Shown here one piece after another: positions 36,296 through 44,657 of a stretch of DNA of 64,000 nucleotides. The notes beneath the pieces are model-generated. The model was not told the DNA's origin. It ran no database searches and saw only the letters and a list, made by a program, of their open reading frames with translations. Position numbers and translations under genes: made by a program. How positions within the stretch are numbered: position 1 is the first letter of the stretch; the number at the start of each line of letters is the position of its first letter. Origin of the DNA: Marinicauda pacifica (GTDB lineage: Bacteria > Pseudomonadota > Alphaproteobacteria > Caulobacterales > Maricaulaceae); NCBI RefSeq assembly GCF_004793635.1, contig NZ_SRXV01000003.1:186001-250000 (forward strand). The letters run 5' to 3'.

Positions 36296-37162
36296 TTATT
36301 CGGCCGGTGCGGCGCTCAAGGCTTCTTCCAGCTCCAGGAAGCTCGGCTGGAAGGCGCTGGGGACATTGCCGCGGCCGATTTCGACCGAAATCTGGGCCGC
36401 ATTGCCATGCAGGTGCGCGACAAGCACGTTCTGGATGATGTGATAGAAGATCGCTTCCTCGTCGTAGACGCCCTTCAGGCGCGACGCGAACGGGCCGACG
36501 AGACCATAGGCCAGGAACACGCCCAGGAAGGTGCCGACCAGGGCCGAGCCGATCTTCGCGCCCAGGATGACGGGAGGCTGGTCGATCGCGCCCATGGTCT
36601 TGATGATGCCCAGCACCGCCGCCACGATGCCCAGCGCCGGGAGGGCGTCGGCCATGTTCTGCAGCGCGTGAGCGGGGCCGGACGCCTCGTGATGGTGCTT
36701 TTCAAGCTGCTTTTCCATCGCGTCCTCGACCTGGTGGGGATCCTCCAGGTTCATCGTCATCATGCGTAGCGTGTCGCAGATGAAGTCGACCGCGAAATGA
36801 TCCTTCATGATCTTGGGATAGCGCGAGAAGATGGCACTCTCCTGCGGCTTCTCGATATGGCTTTCCAGCGCGATGACACCCTTGGTCTTCATCGTCTTGG
36901 TCAGCAGGAAGAGCAGCGAGAGCAGATCGCGGTAATCGCTCGCCTTCCATTTCGGCCCGGAGATCAGCTTGCCGAAATCCCCCAGCGTCTTCATCACCGT
37001 CTTGCCGGAATTACCAATGAGGAAGGCGCCGATCGCCGCGCCGCCAATCATCATGAACTCGAAGGGCAAAGCCTTGATGATGATGTCGAAATGGCCCCCG
37101 GCCAGCATGAAGCCGCCGAACACCATGATAAACACGACAAGAATGCCGATGATCTGAAACAT
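36296..37162 (-). CDS. motA: Flagellar motor stator protein MotA
   Basis: MotA (288 aa) forms, with MotB, the proton channel that drives flagellar rotation. It has four hydrophobic helices (~4-22, ~30-50, ~170-190, ~205-228) and the family blocks SLLFLLTKTMKTKGVIALESHIE near 85-107 and ALPALGIVAAVLGIIKTMG near 175, with the conserved prolines. The start at 37162 has GGTGGG upstream and gives the family N-terminus; the GTG at 37267 adds a charged extension. No motB is adjacent. Confidence 0.93.
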   Translation of the reverse strand: MFQIIGILVVFIMVFGGFMLAGGHFDIIIKALPFEFMMIGGAAIGAFLIGNSGKTVMKTLGDFGKLISGPKWKASDYRDLLSLLFLLTKTMKTKGVIALESHIEKPQESAIFSRYPKIMKDHFAVDFICDTLRMMTMNLEDPHQVEDAMEKQLEKHHHEASGPAHALQNMADALPALGIVAAVLGIIKTMGAIDQPPVILGAKIGSALVGTFLGVFLAYGLVGPFASRLKGVYDEEAIFYHIIQNVLVAHLHGNAAQISVEIGRGNVPSAFQPSFLELEEALSAAPAE

Positions 37163-37374
37163 AATCCCACCATCCCGTTTGACCGGATCAACGTTGAACT
37201 TGCCGCCTGTCCGGTATTCCGGCTCTTTCGCGTCCAGGTTCGTCCGATTTCGGGACAGACCGTACACAGCGATGCTTAAAGTCAGGTTTGCGCGCGGTTA
37301 GGCCGGCGTTTACCCTCACCAAGGTCAGGAGCCGCGCTGGACGCGGCGTGCGGCGGGGCGTATTGGCTGAGATC

Positions 37375-38670
37375 ATGCCTGCGCCCAGCCCCTACGACCC
37401 CTCCAAGCCGTCCAGCCCCGACGTGCGCCGCCGCGCCTTCCGGCTGCTTTTCCTCTGCCTCGTCGCGACCGGGGTCGGCAATTCCATGCTGTTCGCCATC
37501 CTGCCGCCGTTGGCCCGCGATCTGGAGGTGGCCGAGGTCTGGGTCGGGGCGATCTACACCCTGTCGGCGCTGATGTTCCTGACCATGAGCCCGGTCTGGG
37601 GCGCCCTCTCGGACCGCTACGGGCGGCGGCCCATGATCGTGTTCGGCCTGTCGGCGTTTTCGGTGTCCACACTCGTCTTCGCCGCAGGCGCATTTGCCGG
37701 TCAGGCCGGCTGGCTGCCGCCACTGGCCGCAATCGTGGCCATGGCACTGGCGCGCACCCTGTTCGGCGCTCTAGGCTCGGCCACCAACCCGTCTGCCCAG
37801 GCCTATGTCGCCGACCGGACCCTGCCGGCCGAACGCACCGCGGCCCTGGCCGGGCTGACCAGCGCGTTCGGGATCGGCGGCGCCATCGGGCCGGCGCTGG
37901 CGGCTGCGTTCGCCGACCGCATCGGCATCGTTCCCTTCATGGTCGCGGTGGCCGTGATCGTCGCGTTCGCGGCACTGGCCGTGCGTCTGACCCTGCCCGA
38001 ACGCACACCGCCCAAGGAACAGCGGCGCGCGATCAACCCGCTGATCCAATTCCGGTTTGCGGGCGATCCGCGCCTGACCGCCTTCATGGTCTACGGCGCG
38101 GCCGCATGGCTGGCCCAGGCCGGCAGCCTGCAGGCCCTGGCCTTCTATGTGATGGACCGGCTGGGCGAGGACCCTCAGTCCGGGCTGCAACTCGCCGGCG
38201 TCGCGCTAACGGGCGGCGCCACGGCAATCATCCTGGCCCAGCTGGTGGTTATTCCGTATTTCAAGATGAGCCCGCGCACGCTGATGATTGCCGGGAGCGT
38301 GCTCTGTCTCGTCGGCAATCTGGAGCTGGTCATCGCCAGCTCCTACGGCACGATCGTGTTCGGCTTCCTTCTGACCAGTTTCGGCTTCGGCCTGTCGCGC
38401 TCAGGCTTTACCGGCGGGGCGAGCCTGGCCGTCAGCCCGGCCGAGCAGGGCCGCGCCGCCGGCCTGACAACCGCGACCGCGGGCGTCGGCTTTCTGATCG
38501 CGCCGGTCACCGGCCTCTGGCTCTACCAGGTCTTCGGGCCGGCCACGCCGTTCCGGCTCAATGTCGCGCTGGCCGTCGCCGCCGTTCTGGTGGCAGCCCT
38601 GCACCCGCGCATCCGGGCTGCCGTCTCGCCGGTCGAGGGCGACGATCCCGACCGGCCCAGCCCGGTATAA
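37375..38670 (+). CDS. MFS transporter (TetA-like DHA1 family)
   Basis: The 431-aa twelve-helix transporter has the loop 2-3 motif GALSDRYGRRPMIV near residue 79 and the motif C-like GIGGAIGPALAAAF near 165. It resembles the truncated pump at the window start but is a different gene. The ATG at 37375 gives a short cytoplasmic N-terminus rich in Pro and Ser; a GTG/ATG at 37288 is a longer option. It ends 4 nt from the convergent transglycosylase gene. Substrate unknown. Confidence 0.82.
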   Translation: MPAPSPYDPSKPSSPDVRRRAFRLLFLCLVATGVGNSMLFAILPPLARDLEVAEVWVGAIYTLSALMFLTMSPVWGALSDRYGRRPMIVFGLSAFSVSTLVFAAGAFAGQAGWLPPLAAIVAMALARTLFGALGSATNPSAQAYVADRTLPAERTAALAGLTSAFGIGGAIGPALAAAFADRIGIVPFMVAVAVIVAFAALAVRLTLPERTPPKEQRRAINPLIQFRFAGDPRLTAFMVYGAAAWLAQAGSLQALAFYVMDRLGEDPQSGLQLAGVALTGGATAIILAQLVVIPYFKMSPRTLMIAGSVLCLVGNLELVIASSYGTIVFGFLLTSFGFGLSRSGFTGGASLAVSPAEQGRAAGLTTATAGVGFLIAPVTGLWLYQVFGPATPFRLNVALAVAAVLVAALHPRIRAAVSPVEGDDPDRPSPV

Positions 38671-38674
38671 TCTG

Positions 38675-39883
38675 TCAGCGGTTTGCCGCCGCCATCACCG
38701 CATCGTAGACGCGCCGGCCCGGATAGCCGTCCGGGGCCATGCCCTGATCGGCCTGGAAGGCGCGGATCGCGGCACGCGTATTCGGCCCGACCCGCCCGTC
38801 CACGCCCTGCGTGTCGTAGCCAAGCTCGGTCAGCCGGGTCTGAAGCTCCCGCGTCTGGCTGTGCGTGATGGGTGGATTGTCCTGCGGCCAGCTTCCCAGG
38901 ATTGAGGGACCGCCCGCCAGCGCCTTGGCCAGATAGCTCACGCCCAGCGCGTAGGAGGTCGAGTTGTTATAGCCCATGATCGCGTCGAAATTCTCGAACG
39001 CCAGAAAGGCGGGGCCGCCATCGCCGGCCGGAATGACCAGGCGCGCATCCAGATAAAGATCCCCGGTGTCCCACTCGCCCCCGCCGGCACGGGTGATGCC
39101 GGTCAGGCCCCACTCGGCGACGGGGCGCGAGGCGCGCTCATTCCAGCTCGCGTAGTCGAAATCGTCCGGCAAGACCACTTCCGCCACCACGGGCTCGCCG
39201 GTCCGCCAGCCTTCGCGCAGCAGCAGATTGGCCGCGGAACCCAGCGCATCGCCCTCATTGTCCCAGATGTCGATATGGCCGTCGCCGTCATAGTCGACCG
39301 CCGTCTCCATGTAGGTGGTCGGAATGAACTGGGTCTGGCCCATCGCGCCGGCCCAGCTGCCCTTCAATTCACCGCGCTCGGCCCGGCCGGAAGCCAGCAT
39401 GTCGGCGACGGCGAAGAGCTGTCCTTCGGCGAAAGCGCGGCGGCGGCCTTCCCAGGCCAGCGTTGCGAGCGCGCGCACAATGTCCTCATTGCCCTGGATC
39501 TCGCCATATGCGCTTTCCAGACCCCAGATGGCGGTCAGGATGTCGGGGTCGACGCCGAAGCGCGCCTCGATTCCGTCCAGCGTGCCGCCATGGGCGCTCT
39601 GGGCCGCCTCGCCATTGGCCACACGGGCCGGGGAGGCCGCCCCCTCGATATACTCCCAGACCGGGCGGACATATTCGGGCTGGGTACGGTCGCGCTCGAT
39701 GATGCGCATGTCCGGCTCCACCCCGTCCAGCATGGACGCGATGAGGGCCGGATCGGTGCCGCGCTCGGCCAGCCGGGTCTGGAAATCACGTTTCCAGTCC
39801 TCGAACGGGCCCTCCTGGGCAAGAGCGGGGGCAGTCAGGCCGGAGCCAAGACAGATAAGGGCAATCGCAGCGGAGCGGATCAT
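38675..39883 (-). CDS. mltB: Lytic murein transglycosylase B with peptidoglycan-binding domain
   Basis: The 402-aa periplasmic enzyme cleaves glycan strands to 1,6-anhydromuramyl products. It has a signal peptide (cleavage near ALAQ, residue 22), and the MltB catalytic glutamate in ILTAIWGLESAYGEIQGNED near 120. MGQTQFIPTTYMETAVDYDG near 190 is the MltB signature, and a C-terminal PF01471 peptidoglycan-binding repeat (LQTRLTELGYDTQGVDGRVG, from ~342) completes it. No lipobox is present, so it is soluble like the MltB/SltB relatives of alphaproteobacteria. Start set by the signal peptide. Confidence 0.9.
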   Translation of the reverse strand: MIRSAAIALICLGSGLTAPALAQEGPFEDWKRDFQTRLAERGTDPALIASMLDGVEPDMRIIERDRTQPEYVRPVWEYIEGAASPARVANGEAAQSAHGGTLDGIEARFGVDPDILTAIWGLESAYGEIQGNEDIVRALATLAWEGRRRAFAEGQLFAVADMLASGRAERGELKGSWAGAMGQTQFIPTTYMETAVDYDGDGHIDIWDNEGDALGSAANLLLREGWRTGEPVVAEVVLPDDFDYASWNERASRPVAEWGLTGITRAGGGEWDTGDLYLDARLVIPAGDGGPAFLAFENFDAIMGYNNSTSYALGVSYLAKALAGGPSILGSWPQDNPPITHSQTRELQTRLTELGYDTQGVDGRVGPNTRAAIRAFQADQGMAPDGYPGRRVYDAVMAAANR

Positions 39884-39979
39884 GGTATCCTTTCGTTGAA
39901 CGCGTCGCGAACCGGGCCGGTGAGGCTGGCGCAACTGTAAGGCAAAGCGATGGCAAGCTTGAAGAGCGCATGGCCAGTG

Positions 39980-40008
39980 TTGACTTGGACCGGAGGCGCG
40001 TGTACTTC
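39980..40008 (+). promoter_or_regulatory. Candidate sigma-70 promoter of rpmJ
   Basis: TTGACT (39980-39985) and TACTTC (40003-40008) are 17 bp apart, 66 nt upstream of the rpmJ ATG. A second TTGACC at 40040-40045 lies nearer but lacks a good -10 partner. Confidence 0.45.
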
Positions 40009-40073
40009 CCGCGGCTCGAATTTCACGGGCCCGCACGTGTTGACCGTGGCCCCCGAACCCGACGGTGTATGAG

Positions 40074-40199
40074 ATGAAAGTCCGCAGCTCGCTTCGCTCG
40101 CTGAAGAACCGCCACCGCGATTGCCAGGTGGTGCGCCGCCGTGGCCGCGTCTACGTGATCAACAAGCGCGACCCGCGCTTCAAGGCTCGCGCGGGCTAA
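40074..40199 (+). CDS. rpmJ: 50S ribosomal protein L36
   Basis: A 41-aa basic protein with the L36 pattern: [20 protein letters not shown], then [20 protein letters not shown]. Only one cysteine is present, so this is the zinc-free (C-minus) form common in alphaproteobacteria. A HAD phosphatase gene starts 9 nt after its stop. Confidence 0.95.
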   Translation: MKVRSSLRSLKNRHRDCQVVRRRGRVYVINKRDPRFKARAG

Positions 40200-40208
40200 A
40201 CGGCCGCC

Positions 40209-40829
40209 GTGGCGCTGAGCGCGATTCTCTGGGATCTGGGTAACACCCTGGTCGACTGGAATCCGCGACGGCTCTACAGCAAGCTATTGCCTTCAGACGC
40301 CGCCGTGGATGACTTCCTCGGCGGCGTTTGTACGATGGCGTGGCATTCACGCCACGATGCCGGCGTGCCGATGGCCCGCAACCGGCAACCGCTGATGGCC
40401 GCGCATCCGGGCAAGGCCGCGCTCATCGAAGCCTGGGATGCGCGCTGGGACGAGATGTTCGACGGCCCGGTCGAAACGATGGACACGCTCGTCGCGGAAC
40501 TCGCGGCCGCGGGCTATCCCCAGTATGGCTTGTCCAACCTTCCCGCCGAGAAATGGGGCGCGCTCCTGCGCATGTACCCGTTTCTGGACGCGCTCGCCGA
40601 TACGGTCGTGTCCGGCCAGGAGGGCGTCATCAAACCCGATCCGCATATCTACGAGATCACGAAGCAACGCGTGCCTTTCGCCGCGGGCGACGTGCTGTTC
40701 GTCGACGACCGGGCGGAGAATATCGACGCAGCGCGCCAAGCCGGCTTCCTGGGCCATGTCTTTACCGGTGAGGCTGAACTCCGCCGAGCGCTGGCCGACC
40801 ACGGCGTGCCGGTGAGAACCGAAGCCTAG
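40209..40829 (+). CDS. HAD-family hydrolase (YihX/haloacid dehalogenase-like)
   Basis: The 206-aa HAD phosphatase has the nucleophile loop WDLGNTLVDW (residues 8-17), motif II SNLPAEKW near 107, the lysine in VIKPDPHIYE near 142 and the acidic motif FVDDRAENIDAA near 160. The DLGN form of motif I is typical of the YihX (glucose-1-phosphatase) and epoxide-hydrolase N-domain branch. Translation starts at a GTG 9 nt after rpmJ, so it is probably read on the rpmJ transcript. Substrate unknown. Confidence 0.85.
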   Translation: MALSAILWDLGNTLVDWNPRRLYSKLLPSDAAVDDFLGGVCTMAWHSRHDAGVPMARNRQPLMAAHPGKAALIEAWDARWDEMFDGPVETMDTLVAELAAAGYPQYGLSNLPAEKWGALLRMYPFLDALADTVVSGQEGVIKPDPHIYEITKQRVPFAAGDVLFVDDRAENIDAARQAGFLGHVFTGEAELRRALADHGVPVRTEA

Positions 40830-40889
40830 CAGCAACCGCTCCCATCTCCGGCGCTTGCACGCGCACTGACACGGGTTACCTTCCACGCC

Positions 40890-41492
40890 ATGATCTGGCT
40901 TGCCGCATTCCTTCTGATCCAGACGCCGGCGCTTCCTGGCGACGCTGCCTCCTCCAGCAACGCTGTGCAGGACGAGCTCGACCTGTCCCAGGGCCGCGAC
41001 CGGGAGCGCCCGGAAGCGCGTCTGGACCGCCGGCTGGAAGACCTGCGCAATGCAGAGACCGAACAGGCCGCCGAACCGATCGCGGAGGAAATCCGCTCGA
41101 TGTGGCGCCAGTCGGGCGGCGCCACCGCCAACCTGCTTCTGGCGCGCGGTCAGGAAGCACGCGAAGCCGGCGACCTGACCACCGCAGCACGGCAATTCAC
41201 GCATCTGCGCCGGCTTGAGCCCGAATTTGCCGATGCCTGGCTGGCCTCGGCCCAGATTGCCGCCAGCCAGGGCGACTGGCCCTTCGCACTGGAAGCGGTG
41301 GAGCGGGCCATCGCGCTGGAGCCGCGCCGCTTCGATGCCTACGCCCTGCTCGGACGCGCTCTGGAGCAGGCCGAGGCCTGGCCGGCCGCCCAGGCGGCGT
41401 ACGAGGAAGCGTTGCGGGTCTATCCGCTGATGCCGGCGGCCCGGGCTGGACTTGCGCGCGTCGAGCGCCAGCTTTCTGGGCGCGCCCTTTAA
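40890..41492 (+). CDS. TPR-repeat protein
   Basis: The 200-aa protein has a hydrophobic start (WLAAFLLIQTPALPG), possibly a short signal, then an acidic helical segment and two to three tetratricopeptide repeats (LARGQEAREAGDLTTAARQF; WLASAQIAASQGDWPFALEA; YALLGRALEQAEAWPAAQAA). TPRs mediate protein contacts; no partner is evident. An alpha/beta hydrolase gene follows after 21 nt. Confidence 0.75.
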   Translation: MIWLAAFLLIQTPALPGDAASSSNAVQDELDLSQGRDRERPEARLDRRLEDLRNAETEQAAEPIAEEIRSMWRQSGGATANLLLARGQEAREAGDLTTAARQFTHLRRLEPEFADAWLASAQIAASQGDWPFALEAVERAIALEPRRFDAYALLGRALEQAEAWPAAQAAYEEALRVYPLMPAARAGLARVERQLSGRAL

Positions 41493-41513
41493 TCCAGCCG
41501 GAGCCATTCAAAG

Positions 41514-42476
41514 ATGACCCGCACTGTGTTGCTCGTTCTGCTTGGCCTTGTGCCGGCAGCCCTCCTCCTTGCGGGCCTGTTCGCAGGCAGTGCAGCAGCA
41601 CGAGGGGTCGCCAGCGATTATCCGCCAGAGGGCAATTTCGTCTCGGTCGACGGGACAAGGCTTCACTTCAAGGTCACCGGCCCTGAAGACGCCGCGCCGC
41701 TACTGGTTCTGCACGGCGCCTCGAGCAATCTGAACGAGCCGCGTGTCGCGCTGGAAGACGCCCTGTCCGGCTACCGGGTCTACTGGCTGGACCGGCCGGG
41801 ACTGGGATGGAGCGAGCGCCCGGGCGATGTGGCCTGGTCGCCGCAACGCGAAGCCGCCCTCATCGCACAATTTCTGGAAAACCAGGGCGTCGCGCAAACT
41901 CCCGTTCTCGGTCATTCCTGGGGTGCCGCAATCGCGCTGCGGCTGGCGATGGATCAGCGCGATCGGGTGACCGGCCTGGTGCTGATCGCCCCCGCGGCGC
42001 GGGCCTGGGTCGGCGATGCGGCGTTCTACAACAAGGCAACCCACTGGCCGCTGATCGGAACGCTCATCACGCGCGTGATCGTGCCGACCTATGGACGCGG
42101 TCAGGTCGCGGACGGCGCGCAGCAAGCCTTCTCGCCCGAGCCTGTGCCGGAAAACTATGTCGAGCGCACCCATTTGCCCCTCATCCTTCGCGCCCCGGTC
42201 TGGAAGGCAAACGCCTATGACATGGCGCACGTGAACACGCACCTGGCCGATCAGGAGACCCGTTACGACACCATCACCGTGCCGACCGTCATCCTGGCCG
42301 GCCCTGAAGACACCGTGGTCTCCACCCAGGGCCACGCCGGGCGCATCGCAGAGACGATGCCGAACGCGGAGCTGGAATTGATCGAAGGCGCGGGTCACAA
42401 CCTGCACCACCACCACCCGGACCGCGTGCGCGCTGCGGTGGACCGCGTCTCTGCACGCAGTGCAGAAAATCGCTGA
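41514..42476 (+). CDS. Alpha/beta hydrolase with N-terminal membrane anchor
   Basis: The 320-aa protein has a hydrophobic N-terminal segment (~5-25) and an alpha/beta fold. The oxyanion-loop motif is VLHGASSN near 65, the nucleophile serine in GHSWGAA near 143, the acid near GPEDTVV (~264) and the histidine in GAGHNLHHHH near 293. Wide substrate families share this triad; none can be assigned. It ends well before gapR and probably forms a pair with the TPR gene. Confidence 0.82.
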   Translation: MTRTVLLVLLGLVPAALLLAGLFAGSAAARGVASDYPPEGNFVSVDGTRLHFKVTGPEDAAPLLVLHGASSNLNEPRVALEDALSGYRVYWLDRPGLGWSERPGDVAWSPQREAALIAQFLENQGVAQTPVLGHSWGAAIALRLAMDQRDRVTGLVLIAPAARAWVGDAAFYNKATHWPLIGTLITRVIVPTYGRGQVADGAQQAFSPEPVPENYVERTHLPLILRAPVWKANAYDMAHVNTHLADQETRYDTITVPTVILAGPEDTVVSTQGHAGRIAETMPNAELELIEGAGHNLHHHHPDRVRAAVDRVSARSAENR

Positions 42477-42557
42477 CAACCCCGTATGCCCCGGCCGGGC
42501 TGACGGGTTATGGTACGCTCCCTCGCTAGCCCTTCACTTTTCCAAGGAGCCGTTTTC

Positions 42558-42842
42558 ATGGTGGCCGATACCCAGTCGAACGAATCCGTAGACCAGTCCG
42601 ATGCGATCGGTGCGGTCGCGCGCGACCAGCTCAAATCCATCATCGCGCGGATCGAGCGGCTGGAAGAAGAGAAGAAGGCCCTCGCCGACGACATCAAGGA
42701 AGTCTATGCCGAGGCCAAGGCCAACGGCTATGACACCAAGGTCCTGCGCAAGGTGATCTCCCTGCGCAAGCAGGACAGCAATGAGCGCGCCGAACAGGAA
42801 GCCCTGCTCGAGCTCTATCTGGGTGCCCTGGGCGACCTCTAG
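42558..42842 (+). CDS. gapR: GapR nucleoid-associated protein (DUF2312)
   Basis: GapR is a conserved alphaproteobacterial DNA-binding protein that recognises overtwisted AT-rich DNA ahead of forks and RNA polymerase. The 94-aa protein keeps the family core [20 protein letters not shown] and [26 protein letters not shown] lies upstream of the ATG at 42558, which is the supported start (the frame extends to 42510). Two uncharacterised genes follow on the same strand. Confidence 0.93.
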   Translation: MVADTQSNESVDQSDAIGAVARDQLKSIIARIERLEEEKKALADDIKEVYAEAKANGYDTKVLRKVISLRKQDSNERAEQEALLELYLGALGDL

Positions 42843-42915
42843 CGCAGACCTTTACAATCGGCCGCCCCTGGAACACAGTGGGAACATCATCTGATGTGAA
42901 CCCAGCTGACTGCTC

Positions 42916-43527
42916 ATGGCCCGCGACGTCGACGAACGTAAGAAACGCAAGGTGCTCAATCGAATCCGCCGGGCCAAGGCTGCGGCGGAACGCGCCATCG
43001 AGACGTCCGGCGACACCGAAGCGGCCGAGGCCGCCCGCCGGGAGCTGTCTGACTGGGAGGCCGAGTTTGTCGCCTCGGTCGAACAGCGCCTGAACGAGTT
43101 CGGCTCCGCCTTTGCCGACCCGGAAAAGGGCGCGCTGGACGAGCCGCTCTCGCGCCTCCAGGAATTGAAGCTCAAGGAAATCGAGAAGAAGGCGAAGGGC
43201 AAGGGCAAGGCCGGGTTCGGCGCGCGCTCGAGCTTCAGGTCGAAGGGATCCGGCTTCAAGGGCAAGACGCCCCAGCGCGCGTCCGGGCGCGACATCCATG
43301 ACGATGTGCCCGGCGACACAGCCGCGCCCGAGACACCCGACCCCGTCGAGACCTTGCGTCAGAGCGGCGCAGTGCGGAAGGGCTTTACGCCGCGCCTGGT
43401 CGACAGCGAACCCCAAACCGTTCCGCAGGAGAGCCCGCCGCAGGAGCGCGAACCGGAAACCCCGCCCGCCTCGCGCGGCCCCTTCCGGGTCATCGAGGGC
43501 GGCAAGGTATCGAGGCATGACGTCTGA
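42916..43527 (+). CDS. Uncharacterised basic/acidic low-complexity protein beside gapR
   Basis: The 203-aa product is soluble. The N-terminal ~95 residues are helical and charged (DVDERKKRKVLNRIRRAKAA; EAARRELSDWEAEFVASVEQ), then comes a Lys/Gly-rich stretch (KKAKGKGKAGFG) and a disordered Pro/Glu-rich tail. I recognise no family. The composition suits nucleic-acid or ribosome contact, which is inference. It overlaps the ASCH gene by 11 nt. Confidence 0.7.
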   Translation: MARDVDERKKRKVLNRIRRAKAAAERAIETSGDTEAAEAARRELSDWEAEFVASVEQRLNEFGSAFADPEKGALDEPLSRLQELKLKEIEKKAKGKGKAGFGARSSFRSKGSGFKGKTPQRASGRDIHDDVPGDTAAPETPDPVETLRQSGAVRKGFTPRLVDSEPQTVPQESPPQEREPETPPASRGPFRVIEGGKVSRHDV

Positions 43528-43996
43528 GCTGATGGGCAAGGATCGCGCCTTCTGGAATCGCTTCCAGACGGCGACCGGCAACACGGCGCTCCCGCGCGGC
43601 GTGGACCGGTTTGGCGACACCCCCGAGATGAATGACGAATTGCTGGCGCTGGTACTCAGTCGCACCAAGCAGGCGACGGCCACACTCGCGCGCTGGTTCG
43701 AGACCGATCCGCACGGCCTGCCCAAACCGGGCGATCTCTGGCTCATCACTGACGGGCGCGGCCACCCGGCCGGCGTCATCCGCACGCTGCAAGTCGATGT
43801 CATGCCGATCCGTCAGGTGGACGCGCAATTCGCCTGGGATGAAGGCGAAGGCGACCGATCTTACGATTACTGGATCACCGAGCACCGTAAATATTGGCAG
43901 CGCGAAGCAGAGCGCGAAGGGTTTGAATATTCTGACGATCTTGGGGTCGCCTGCGAACGCTTCGAGCTGGTTTGGGCGCCCGATCAGCCGGAATAG
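43517..43996 (+). CDS. ASCH-domain protein
   Basis: A 159-aa protein of the ASCH (YqfB-like, DUF984) type. It has an N-terminal helix (FWNRFQTATG), the strand-loop TKQATATLARWFE, the RNA-fold core PKPGDLWLITDGRGHPAGVI and the C-terminal block around FAWDEGEGDRSYDYWITEHR. Such proteins are thought to bind RNA or modified nucleosides, and some hydrolyse N4-acetylcytidine. The ATG at 43517 lies inside the previous gene; the longer frame from 43298 is a shadow of it. Confidence 0.82.
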   Translation: MTSELMGKDRAFWNRFQTATGNTALPRGVDRFGDTPEMNDELLALVLSRTKQATATLARWFETDPHGLPKPGDLWLITDGRGHPAGVIRTLQVDVMPIRQVDAQFAWDEGEGDRSYDYWITEHRKYWQREAEREGFEYSDDLGVACERFELVWAPDQPE

Positions 43997-43999
43997 AAA

Positions 44000-44026
44000 G
44001 AGGCGGGCGCACCCGCCTCCCCCGAA
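44000..44026 (-). terminator. Terminator between ASCH gene and VOC gene
   Basis: GAGGCGGG (44000-44007) pairs with CCCGCCTC (44012-44019) around CGCA. The minus strand continues TTTCTATT, so it serves the VOC gene; the plus strand lacks a good T-run. Confidence 0.7.
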
Positions 44027-44032
44027 ACCCTC

Positions 44033-44422
44033 TTAGGGGCGATGAATGGCGCAGAGCTTGTTGCCGTCCGGATCGCGCACATAAGCAAGATTGATCTCGC
44101 CCATCGTGCTCTGGCGCAGGCCAGGCGGGTCCTCGATGGATTTGCCGCCGTAAGCGACCGCGACGTCGTGAAACTCTTTGACCTGATCAAGCGATTTGCA
44201 CTTGAAGCCGATCGTGCTGCCATTGCCGGCGGTCGCGTCTTGTCCGTCAATCGGCTCGCTGACGCAAAAAACGTTTCCGGCGTGGATGTAGAATAACCGG
44301 ATATGACCGGTCGGGGCTTCATTGCGAACAGGCTCGCCAGCGCCCAGCACACCCAGAACGGCGTCGTAGAAGCGCTTGGACCGCTCGATATCATTCGAGC
44401 CGACCATGACGTGATTGAACAT
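44033..44422 (-). CDS. VOC-superfamily (glyoxalase-like) protein
   Basis: The 129-aa protein has two paired beta-alpha-beta modules: FNHVMVGSNDIERSKRFYDA at the start and NLAYVRDPDGNKLCAIH at the end. Potential metal ligands are H4, a glutamate/glutamine in the middle strand and the C-terminal acidic region. VOC proteins include glyoxalase I, fosfomycin resistance enzymes and dioxygenases; no specific match is visible. Confidence 0.85.
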   Translation of the reverse strand: MFNHVMVGSNDIERSKRFYDAVLGVLGAGEPVRNEAPTGHIRLFYIHAGNVFCVSEPIDGQDATAGNGSTIGFKCKSLDQVKEFHDVAVAYGGKSIEDPPGLRQSTMGEINLAYVRDPDGNKLCAIHRP

Positions 44423-44500
44423 GCAGTCCTCCTTACATCACGAGGCACGCTAACGATATGATGCGCCCATTGTCACTGAGGATCAGACCAGGTCCATGCG

Positions 44501-44620
44501 TTATCGCAGACTTTCGGGCACGGCCTCGGTCAGGAACGTCTGGAGCCGGTCTTTGCCTGCCTCCAGTAACAGATCGCGGCCCAGGCTGAACGCCTGAACC
44601 GCGATGAAGTCTTGGCTCAA
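44501..44620 (-). CDS. Possible 39-aa small protein downstream of the response regulator
   Basis: A TTG-started frame (44620 to TAA at 44501) would read MSQDFIAVQAFSLGRDLLLE and 19 more residues. The codons have the G/C third-base bias of real genes here, but no good ribosome site precedes the TTG. It could be a true small protein, a decayed gene end or chance. Confidence 0.2.
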   Translation of the reverse strand: MSQDFIAVQAFSLGRDLLLEAGKDRLQTFLTEAVPESLR

Positions 44621-44657
44621 ACCCTGGACGCCGCGCCGGACGTCCAGCCGTGATCGG

